DNA of 21,702 nt from an uncultured Oxalobacteraceae bacterium. Its GTDB lineage: Bacteria; Pseudomonadota; Gammaproteobacteria; Burkholderiales; Burkholderiaceae_D. A program made the translations under genes and the position numbers. The stretch spans positions 1-21,702 of the forward strand of contig CALKVB010000107.1 in assembly GCA_937996605.1 (NCBI GenBank), given 5' to 3'. This document shows positions 16,097 through 21,702 of this stretch, piece after piece (the stretch's first letter is position 1; each line of letters begins with the position of its first letter). The notes beneath the pieces were generated by a model. It saw only the letters and a program-made list of their open reading frames with translations, was not told the DNA's origin and made no database searches.

Positions 16097-16452
16097 AAGT
16101 GGTGCACACGAAGTGCGCGTGGAGGGAGATGGCTTGAATGTGATTTGTATCTTTACTCAATGTAAATACGCTAAAATTTCGTTTGTCGCCTACAGATTAA
16201 TATGTCTTTTTAGCTTCGGAGGTCGGTCACCTCGCAGCTTCTTGGCTTATTTAAATGCAAATGCTTGTGGTCACCCCTCTTGTTGCGGGAGTGATGCTGC
16301 GACGCTCGTTGTTTACTCCGTTTCCATCTGTTCGTTTCTTACGCTCGAGCGCGATGTCTTGACACTTTGACAGAGGGATCAATTTCAGTCAGCGTACCGA
16401 TAATTTGTTAATAAATTGAATCTGGTTTTTCGTTTAAATAGATAGCAGGAAG

Positions 16453-16479
16453 TACTCGCTTGTGAAAGTGCAGCGAGTA
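16453..16479 (+). promoter_or_regulatory. Hairpin ahead of the CPA1 antiporter gene
   Basis: TACTCGCT at 16453-16460 and AGCGAGTA at 16472-16479 form a perfect 8-bp stem with an 11-nt loop. It lies within the probable leader of the antiporter gene. There is no T-run after it, so it is not a terminator; the role is unknown. Confidence 0.35.
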
Positions 16480-16597
16480 GTACGTATTAGATCGGATCGG
16501 TGCTTAGGGCTATAGGTAATTTTATTTGATCTCTTTGTTTTACTTAATCGAACAAAGGTGGAAGCTAATTTTTTTAATGATTTTTGAGAATATTTAT

Positions 16598-17782
16598 ATG
16601 GAAACCCATATTGAACGTATTGAGTTTTTATTGCTTTTGGCGGCGATGGTGGCGATGCTGGCACGACGTTTTCATGTCCCTTACACGGTCGGGCTTTTAT
16701 TTGCTGGCGTCGGCTTAAGCTGTTTACCTTTTACGCCTGGTATCGAGTTGACCAAGGAACTTATTTTTTCCGCTCTTTTACCTCCATTGATCTTCGAGGC
16801 AGCGATTGCTTTGAAGTGGGGTGAACTACGTAAGGTGCTCCCAGTGGTTTTGTTACTGGCAAGTTTGGGCTTGATCTTGTCAGCGGTGGTGACGGCAGTC
16901 GGTATGTATTGGATATTGGGCTGGCCGCCGATATCCGCGGCTATCTTTGGCGTACTAATCGCTGCGACCGATCCTGTGTCTGTGATTGCCACATTCAAAG
17001 AGGCGGGTGTAAAAGGTAAATTGCGTATCCTTGTTGAATCGGAAAGCCTCTTTAATGACGGTACTGCGGCTGTTCTATTCGGTTTGGTATTGGCATTCGC
17101 AGCAGGTAAGGCACCGAGTCCGCTAGGACTTACTTTCAACGCCTTTGCGGTTGTCGGAGGTGGGGTTGCTTGTGGAGTGGCTATTGCGTTTATCACTTTA
17201 TACCTTGCTGGCAAAACTCGAGATCACTTGGTTGAACTGACGCTCACCACGGTTGCTGCATATAGCTCCTTTTTGGTCGCAGAGCATTTTCACTGGTCGG
17301 GCGTACTTGCAACGCTTTCCGCTGGGTTAATCATAGGAAATCGCGGTCACTTGGGGGCGATAACTGAAAAAGGGCACGAGTCCGTTGAAGCGTTTTGGGA
17401 GTTCGCGGCGTTTGTCGCCAACTCTCTTATCTTTATCTTGATTGGTGTTTATGAAGCGAAGCAATCATTCTCTGCGCTGCTTATTCCTGCCGTAGTCGCC
17501 ATTCTATTTGTGTTGCTGGGACGTGCAGTAGCGATTTACCCGTTAGCGGCGCTGGTGAAGAATGGCAGTCAAGGAATCTCTTTGGCACATCAGCACATAC
17601 TCGTTTGGGGAGGTTTAAGAGGCGCCTTGGCTTTAGCGCTTTCGCTTGGACTACCTGAGAGTATTCCATATCGTTCAGAAATTGTTACGATGGCGTTTGC
17701 AGTAGTGGCTTTTTCAGTAGTGGTTCAAGGTTTGACGATGACGCCTTTGATGAAAAGCCTAGGGCTCATCGAAAAAGAGTGA
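16598..17782 (+). CDS. CPA1-family Na+(K+)/H+ antiporter (NhaP-like)
   Basis: 394-residue polytopic inner-membrane exchanger moving Na+ or K+ out against H+. It is hydrophobic throughout, with about 12 membrane helices. Family motifs present: PPLIFEAAI at 62-70; AATDPVSVI at 122-130 with D125; LVESESLFNDGTA at 145-157 holding the N153-D154 pair that forms the cation/proton site; and WGGLRGALALALSLGLP near the C-terminus. It ends soon after the last helix, without the long cytoplasmic RCK-type tail of some relatives. ATG 16598 (METHIERIEFLLL) is chosen as fitting the family N-terminus; upstream in-frame starts at 16526 and 16577 exist and ribosome-binding sites are weak for all. It converges on the CLC gene, so two ion/proton exchangers sit side by side. 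Cation preference cannot be told from sequence. Confidence 0.92.
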   Translation: METHIERIEFLLLLAAMVAMLARRFHVPYTVGLLFAGVGLSCLPFTPGIELTKELIFSALLPPLIFEAAIALKWGELRKVLPVVLLLASLGLILSAVVTAVGMYWILGWPPISAAIFGVLIAATDPVSVIATFKEAGVKGKLRILVESESLFNDGTAAVLFGLVLAFAAGKAPSPLGLTFNAFAVVGGGVACGVAIAFITLYLAGKTRDHLVELTLTTVAAYSSFLVAEHFHWSGVLATLSAGLIIGNRGHLGAITEKGHESVEAFWEFAAFVANSLIFILIGVYEAKQSFSALLIPAVVAILFVLLGRAVAIYPLAALVKNGSQGISLAHQHILVWGGLRGALALALSLGLPESIPYRSEIVTMAFAVVAFSVVVQGLTMTPLMKSLGLIEKE

Positions 17783-17824
17783 GCTCGGCTGGTTCGGTGT
17801 TCGAGAGCATGCTTCCTGCACAGT

Positions 17825-17861
17825 AGGTCGGAAGTCGAATTTTGTATTCGATTCCGACCTT
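17825..17861. terminator. Long hairpin between convergent antiporter and CLC genes
   Basis: AGGTCGGAAGTCGAAT and ATTCGATTCCGACCT form a stem of about 15 bp with one bulged base and a TTTGT loop. It sits in the 100 bp between two convergent stop codons, the expected place for a bidirectional terminator. No strong T-tract follows on either strand, so termination efficiency is uncertain. Confidence 0.6.
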
Positions 17862-17882
17862 GGACCTTGTCCTTTCCTTAAA

Positions 17883-19184
17883 CTAGAACCGTTCCGCGAG
17901 TTTGTGGTAGAGCGGTGTTGGACAAATAAATTTAGACACCGTGCTTGCCACAACCGAGGCCGCCATTAGGGGGATTAACATTTGATGACTATTGGTCATT
18001 TCCATCATAATTAGAAATGATGTGACCGGAGCTCTCGTCACACCAGAAAGATATGCCGCCATCACCAATATGATAAGCGCGTTCCGGTCCGCTAAACTTG
18101 GGTATAGTGAGGCGAGGTTATCACCAATACCTGCGCCTACTGCCAATGATGGTGCAAAAAGCCCTCCAGAAATTCCACTGACGGTAGATAGAAAAGTTGC
18201 AGCAAATTTGGAGATGCCAAAATACGTTGACGGACTTTGTTTTCCCTCTAGTAATGCTTTTGTCGGTTCATATCCCGTACCGTATATTGAATCGTCAAAA
18301 AAGACGCCTAGGAGGGCAATTAGAAAACCGCATAGACCCGCAAACAGTATTTTGTTGCGTTGAATTACTTGAAGAGTTCTGTTCGGCAATTTGAAGAAAA
18401 ATCCGATGACGAGTTGACTAAAGCCGCCGCCAAACACTCCCCCAACGACCCCACAAACGATCATGGCAAGAGCCCCTGTCTCCCATTGCAGATGTGCTGA
18501 AGACGTTCCGAAATAGGAATAATTACCCAAAAACGAGATCGATATAAGGCCAGACACAATGACAGTGACCAGCGTTGAACTGCTGGCGGTGAAAACATGC
18601 TTCTTACTTAATTCCTCAATTGCAAACATAATGCCAGCGAGAGGAGTATTGAAGGCACTGGCGATACCGGCGGCGCCACCAGCGACAATAAGTGTGCGTC
18701 TCAGTTCGGCACTCTTAAAAGGCCCTTTTCCATAGAACCAATGCATCACGGAAGCTCCGATTTGAACTGTGGGTCCCTCTCTTCCGATCGATGCGCCTAT
18801 AGATAAGCCTCCAACGGTCAGAAAAAGTTTGCCTAACAGAATTCTGGGCGATAGGAGGGCTGAGTTTTTAGTGCTCTTTGCATTATTGAGTTCTGCAATT
18901 GTCTGCGGTATGCCACTTCCCTGTGTTCCATTGAAATATCGATTGACGATGAATGTGAGCAGCATAAATCCTGCCGGCATATAAAATATGGGGGCAAATG
19001 GGGATAACTTGAGCAGAAATTTGTGAAGTTTATTTGCTTCTTCCCCGGCCAACGCAAAGCCAACCGCGAGCAGGGAAATGACAATTGGACCAATGAACCA
19101 AGCCGCGCCACGATGTGAAATAATTGTGAATTTGTTCAAGAGCCGTCGATACACCAAACGCAAGTATAGGTTCGAAAATTTCAT
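17883..19184 (-). CDS. CLC-family chloride/proton exchanger
   Basis: 433-residue polytopic membrane protein of the CLC family. Selectivity-filter motifs are present: GSGIP at 89-93, GREGPTVQIGA at 134-144 with the external gating glutamate E136, and SGGLFAPSLAVGAGIG further on. FAIEEL has E191, exactly 55 residues after E136, matching the spacing of E148 and E203 in the E. coli protein. Both proton-pathway glutamates are thus kept, which favours Cl-/H+ exchange over a channel. There are no CBS domains. ATG 19184 has AAGGA about 8 nt upstream. It is transcribed divergently from a marR gene, and a minus-strand TATAAT box at 19246-19251 lies between two TTGCGCAA palindromes, suggesting control by that regulator. 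Likely roles are acid resistance or charge balancing beside the antiporter next door. Confidence 0.94.
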   Translation of the reverse strand: MKFSNLYLRLVYRRLLNKFTIISHRGAAWFIGPIVISLLAVGFALAGEEANKLHKFLLKLSPFAPIFYMPAGFMLLTFIVNRYFNGTQGSGIPQTIAELNNAKSTKNSALLSPRILLGKLFLTVGGLSIGASIGREGPTVQIGASVMHWFYGKGPFKSAELRRTLIVAGGAAGIASAFNTPLAGIMFAIEELSKKHVFTASSSTLVTVIVSGLISISFLGNYSYFGTSSAHLQWETGALAMIVCGVVGGVFGGGFSQLVIGFFFKLPNRTLQVIQRNKILFAGLCGFLIALLGVFFDDSIYGTGYEPTKALLEGKQSPSTYFGISKFAATFLSTVSGISGGLFAPSLAVGAGIGDNLASLYPSLADRNALIILVMAAYLSGVTRAPVTSFLIMMEMTNSHQMLIPLMAASVVASTVSKFICPTPLYHKLAERF

Positions 19185-19235
19185 GCTTTGATCCTTGGGT
19201 AAATTCTTGCGCTGTTCGACGTTATCTTGTTTTGT

Positions 19236-19262
19236 ATTTGCGCAAATTATATTTGCGCAATT
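19236..19262. promoter_or_regulatory. Twin palindromic operator between clc and marR
   Basis: ATTTGCGCAAAT at 19236-19247 is a perfect 12-bp palindrome. A second core TTGCGCAA lies at 19253-19260, 15 bp on. Between them is a minus-strand TATAAT (19246-19251) pointing to the CLC gene. On the plus strand TTGCGC (19238-19243) and TATATA (19262-19267) are 18 bp apart and could be the marR promoter. A repressor bound here would cover both promoters. A half site TTGCGC also occurs at 19207-19212. Confidence 0.65.
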
Positions 19263-19297
19263 ATATATGTGTTACACTATGTTGCGAAGGACGAGCT

Positions 19298-19798
19298 ATG
19301 CCAAAAAACGAGTCTTCAACTGAGGTTGAGAATAAATTAACTTCCTTGGAAATATTGAAACAGCTGCGGGTTGTCATCCGAGCGGCGCAACAGCACTCAC
19401 TTTGGATAGAAAAGCAGTGTGGAGTGAATGGAGCGCAACTTTGGTTATTGCAAGAACTTTATGAAGAAAACGATTTACGTGTAGGGGAACTCGCTCATCG
19501 TCTAGCAGTGCATCAAACAACGACAAGTAATTTAATTGATGCCTTAGATAAGCGCGCTTTGGTTAAAAAGACCCGCGATCCGAATGATCAACGGGCAGTG
19601 CGGGTAAGTTTGACTGAAGATGGCATTGCCTTGCTTCTGAAGGCACCAAAACCCGCGCGAGGTCTTTTGCCTGAGGCACTCAGGAACTTGAATGAAACAG
19701 ATTTATCGCATCTCCATATTGGACTCAAGGGGCTCATTCAGAGCATTGAGGTAGTCGACGAAGGTTTTGAGAATTTGCCTCTGCCTTTTACGATGTGA
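19298..19798 (+). CDS. MarR-family transcriptional regulator
   Basis: 166-residue dimeric winged-helix regulator. ATG 19298 has AAGGA 7 nt upstream; the frame is open from 19232 but that extension covers the operator and promoter. The N-terminal dimerisation helix includes LEILKQLRVVIRAAQQHS. The wHTH spans about 45-115, with recognition helix HQTTTSNLIDALDKR and wing RDPNDQRAVRVSLTEDG, the classic MarR pattern. The C-terminal helix region (about 120-155) completes the dimer interface. It is divergent from the CLC gene with twin palindromes between them, typical of an autoregulating MarR protein that also controls its neighbour. The signal molecule is unknown. Confidence 0.93.
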   Translation: MPKNESSTEVENKLTSLEILKQLRVVIRAAQQHSLWIEKQCGVNGAQLWLLQELYEENDLRVGELAHRLAVHQTTTSNLIDALDKRALVKKTRDPNDQRAVRVSLTEDGIALLLKAPKPARGLLPEALRNLNETDLSHLHIGLKGLIQSIEVVDEGFENLPLPFTM

Positions 19799-19920
19799 AA
19801 AATAGTATTAGTTAGTTCATTGATGCCTGTCGGTAGATGTAAGAGCGAAAACGTAAATTGTTGAACTCAAAATTACTATGTAGATTTCTACTATCACAAT
19901 CATACCAAGAGGCATTTTTT

Positions 19921-20448
19921 ATGAAAAATCACATTTTATCGACCCTAAGCCTTTCCGCTATCGTCTTACTTTCTGCTTGCAGTTCCCCTGTCAAAGTTGC
20001 AGAAACACCGGCTCCAGTTGTGCCTGTAGCACAAAGTAAACCTGCTGACACTAGAGCCGTGACCCCTATCGCGGCGCAAGAAATTGATCCCTTAAATGAT
20101 CCAAAGAGCATTTTGGCTAATCGCAGCGTCTATTTTGATTTTGATAACTATGCTGTTAAACCGGAATATTCTCAACTGATTCAGGCGCATGCGAAATATC
20201 TTTCCGCGCACAAGGCACAGAAAATCCTCATTCAAGGCAATACGGATGAACGTGGTGGCCGTGAATATAATATCGTCTTAGGCCAGAAACGTTCAGATGC
20301 GGTGCGAAAGCTTATGCTGACATTTGGCGCATCTGAATCGCAGATTGAATCCGTTTCTTTTGGCAAGGATAAGCCTAAAGCGAATGGGCATGATGAGGCA
20401 GCATGGGCAGAAAATCGCCGCGCGGACATTTACTACCAAGCGAAATAA
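19921..20448 (+). CDS. Pal-like OmpA-family peptidoglycan-associated lipoprotein
   Basis: 175-residue outer-membrane lipoprotein. The signal peptide ends in the lipobox LLSAC with lipidated C20. A Pro/Ala-rich tether (about 21-60) leads to an OmpA-type domain (about 69-173) with SVYFDFDNYAVKPEY, GNTDERGGREYN at 106-117 and GQKRSDAVRK. The Asp in TDERG and the Arg in GQKR are the residues that bind diaminopimelate in this fold. TDERGG and the ending ENRRADI are typical of Pal rather than generic OmpA proteins. ATG 19921 has AGAGG about 10 nt upstream; an earlier TTG at 19858 is not credible. tolB, tolA and ybgF are not adjacent, so this may be a second, orphan Pal; whether the genome has another copy cannot be seen here. 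Confidence 0.92.
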   Translation: MKNHILSTLSLSAIVLLSACSSPVKVAETPAPVVPVAQSKPADTRAVTPIAAQEIDPLNDPKSILANRSVYFDFDNYAVKPEYSQLIQAHAKYLSAHKAQKILIQGNTDERGGREYNIVLGQKRSDAVRKLMLTFGASESQIESVSFGKDKPKANGHDEAAWAENRRADIYYQAK

Positions 20449-20586
20449 CTTCGACTCATAGCTAAATAATCTGAGGCTGGCATTCTTGTAACTCCGGTTT
20501 AAGGCCCATTGGTTAAAAAATGCCGTTCCTCATTGTATTGCTGTTTGAGCGTTAAGTGATGCGCGTACAAAATATCGTTGCTCTGT

Positions 20587-21375
20587 ATGTTAAAGAATAT
20601 TTTGGTGCTGCTTGCACTAGTTTTGTTGGGGACACCATCGGCGAAGTGTGAGGACTTTCAATCTCAGAATATCCTCGTTGTTGATGATGAAAATGGAGAC
20701 GTTCTGCTAGAGAAGAATTCGAATGAGCTTACTTCAATCGCTTCACTCACGAAATTGATGACAGCGATGGTGGTGATTGATAGTCATCCTAATCTTCAAG
20801 AATCTATAAGAATCGAAAGAATAGATGTCGATCAAATTAAGCGTAGTCGTTCTCGTGTTCCAGTCGGAGAAACGTTTACACGTCAAGAACTCCTACAATT
20901 AGCTCTGATGTCTTCAGACAATAGAGCAGCAGCTGCACTTGCGAGAACATATCCTGGTGGTATCGCTGCGTTTAAGTTGGCGGTCAACAGGAAGCTCAAA
21001 TCTTTGAATATGGCGAAAACGGTAATCGAAGAACCAACAGGACTTTCAACAAATAATGTTTCGACTGCATCTGATCTGATCAAAATGGCGACAGCCGCTG
21101 CCAAGTACGAAATGATTCGTGAAATCACGACTGATTCTTCTGATGAGTTTGAAATTCGGGGAAGGGCAAAAAACTTTCACAATACCAATCGATTAATTGG
21201 GCAGAGAGGCTGGAATATTCTTTTATCCAAAACCGGATTCACCAATGAAGCAGGCAATTGCCTGATCATGAAAATACAATTCGCGAAGCGCACTGCGACT
21301 CTGGTCATTTTAAATGCAAGAGCTAAATCAGTTCGCTTAAGAGATATTCTAAAAATACGAAAATTGTTAGGCTAG
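20587..21375 (+). CDS. pbpG: D-alanyl-D-alanine endopeptidase, PBP7 type
   Basis: 262-residue S11-family penicillin-binding protein, a periplasmic enzyme that cleaves D-Ala-mDAP crosslinks in peptidoglycan. A signal peptide spans about 1-21 (MLKNILVLLALVLLGTPSAKC). The catalytic motifs are SLTK with nucleophile S53 and K56, SDN with S110 and N112, and KTG at 215-217 in LSKTGFTNEAG. MSSDNRAAAALARTYPGG, EPTGLSTNNVSTASDL and NTNRLI match the PbpG subgroup closely. It lacks the C-terminal amphipathic anchor of PBP5-type carboxypeptidases, again as in PbpG. The start is either ATG 20587 or TTG 20578; neither has a clear ribosome-binding site. It lies 138 bp after the Pal-like gene on the same strand. 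Confidence 0.93.
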   Translation: MLKNILVLLALVLLGTPSAKCEDFQSQNILVVDDENGDVLLEKNSNELTSIASLTKLMTAMVVIDSHPNLQESIRIERIDVDQIKRSRSRVPVGETFTRQELLQLALMSSDNRAAAALARTYPGGIAAFKLAVNRKLKSLNMAKTVIEEPTGLSTNNVSTASDLIKMATAAAKYEMIREITTDSSDEFEIRGRAKNFHNTNRLIGQRGWNILLSKTGFTNEAGNCLIMKIQFAKRTATLVILNARAKSVRLRDILKIRKLLG

Positions 21376-21573
21376 GGGTGTGACAAATATCTTGGTATTC
21401 GCTGGTTCACAGACGAATTATTTAAAATACTTTTTTAGGGCCGTGTAACGCAAAATTAGAACTTTAGTTGAATTGAATATCGATTAAAATATCCAAAGGG
21501 TGCACATCATAAGATGGGGCAGGATGTAGCGAAGGTCGGGCCGCCTCGCTGGATTTTTTTGCATCCTATTATT
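21376..21573. other. Intergenic region before the last antiporter gene
   Basis: 198 bp, AT-rich in its first half, where promoter-like sequence may sit. The second half contains the compact fold described at 21522-21566. No gene seen. Confidence 0.4.
21522..21566 (+). promoter_or_regulatory. Structured leader with T7 run; candidate ion riboswitch or attenuator
   Basis: Nested complementary arms: GGATG (21522-21526) with CATCC (21562-21566), and AGCGA (21528-21532) with TCGCT (21546-21550), extended by GG/CC around TCGGGCCG. A GGA and seven T (21554-21560) lie between the inner and outer 3' arms. Inner stem plus T-run reads as an intrinsic terminator; the outer stem would absorb the T-run, so two states are possible. 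It ends 7 nt before the start of a putative Na+/H+ antiporter gene. The GGTCGGGCCGCC...CTGG core recalls the DUF1646 (Na+-I riboswitch) motif, but I cannot verify that from memory. Confidence 0.45.
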
Positions 21574-21702
21574 ATGTCTATGCCCAATGTCAATATTGAA
21601 TTGATAGCTGCTATCCTGTTCGCGACGGCGCTAATTCATACCTTCTGCGCCAGGCAGTTCGAACGACTCTCACATCGTTATCCTCGTCATGCTGGCTTGT
21701 TC
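21574..21702 (+). CDS. Putative Na+/H+ antiporter, N-terminal 43 residues (partial)
   Basis: Open to the window edge from ATG 21574, or ATG 21580 two codons later. The fragment has a hydrophobic helix (IELIAAILFATALIHTF) followed by FERLSHRYPRHAGLF. That HTF...FE-L-HR-P-HAGL pattern is what I recall from the N-terminus of a betaproteobacterial membrane family annotated as putative Na+/H+ antiporter (Na_H_antiport_3 type). An in-frame ATG at 21514 would run through the structured leader and is unlikely to be the start. No strong ribosome-binding site is seen. Identification rests on 43 residues, so it is tentative. Confidence 0.6.
   Translation, partial: MSMPNVNIELIAAILFATALIHTFCARQFERLSHRYPRHAGLF

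Larger units (their letters stand above)
15732..16597. other. 866-bp non-coding stretch rich in inverted repeats
   Basis: No frame here resembles a known protein; the longer open frames (15723-16073 and 16113-16370, plus strand) lack ribosome-binding sites and plausible composition. Structures seen: the 9-bp inverted repeat at 15879-15909; a riboswitch-like block with a T8 run at about 16020-16096; a hairpin GAGGT-CGGTC-ACCTC at 16218-16232 inside outer AGCT arms (16212-16238); and the hairpin TACTCGCT/AGCGAGTA at 16453-16479, about 120 bp before the antiporter gene. It presumably carries that gene's promoter and possibly a non-coding RNA. Confidence 0.5.

Noticed and set aside
16212..16238. 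Second copy of the 21522-21566 leader fold ahead of the CPA1 antiporter
   Set aside because: Both share AGGTCGG and CCTCGC around a small loop, but the arms, spacing and T-run differ; similarity is at chance level for GC hairpins.
16113..16370. 85-codon plus-strand open frame
   Set aside because: No family resemblance and no Shine-Dalgarno; it spans a hairpin at 16212-16238 and looks non-coding.
1..21702. Insertion sequences, CRISPR arrays, tRNA or rRNA genes, phage or toxin-antitoxin modules
   Set aside because: None seen: no transposase-like frames, no regularly spaced repeats, no cloverleaf sequences.

Overview
The window looks like chromosome from a betaproteobacterium of the Burkholderiales, most likely Oxalobacteraceae (Undibacterium-like). 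This is inferred from the minC-minD-minE set, the Pal-type and PbpG-type proteins, the HD-GYP/GGDEF/MCP content and the moderate GC; no rRNA or other decisive marker is present. There are no insertion sequences, tRNAs or CRISPR arrays.

Layout. 1-717 (-): N-terminal part of hemA, cut by the window edge. 808-5771 (-): a signalling operon, OmpR-type response regulator, then a LysM/FecR envelope protein, then a CHASE2 sensor kinase. 5879-7836 (-): minC-minD-minE. 8144-8918 (-): two tandem paralogous arginine-rich small proteins of unknown function, with a sigma-54-like promoter upstream. 9182-9656 (-): a decayed aminoglycoside 6'-N-acetyltransferase-like GNAT gene. 10001-12373 (+): a Cache/HAMP/PAS chemoreceptor with a tandem HAMP duplication. 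12714-14462 (+): a Cache-HAMP-GGDEF diguanylate cyclase, converging on 14522-15731 (-), a GAF-HD-GYP phosphodiesterase gene broken by a frameshift. 15732-16597: a long non-coding stretch with several inverted repeats and a weak resemblance to a c-di-GMP-I riboswitch. 16598-17782 (+): CPA1 Na+/H+ antiporter, converging on a CLC chloride/proton exchanger at 17883-19184 (-). The CLC gene is divergent from a MarR regulator at 19298-19798 (+), with twin TTGCGCAA palindromes between them. 19921-20448 (+): Pal-like lipoprotein. 20587-21375 (+): PbpG-like endopeptidase. 21574-end (+): start of a putative Na+/H+ antiporter, preceded by a compact structured leader with a T-run.

Themes. The left third is cell division and envelope sensing. 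The middle is chemotaxis and c-di-GMP turnover, with the degrading partner apparently inactivated. The right third is ion and pH homeostasis plus cell-wall maintenance. The best candidates for something undescribed are the paired arginine-rich proteins, the structured leader before the last antiporter gene, and the structure-rich intergenic region at 15.7-16.6 kb.
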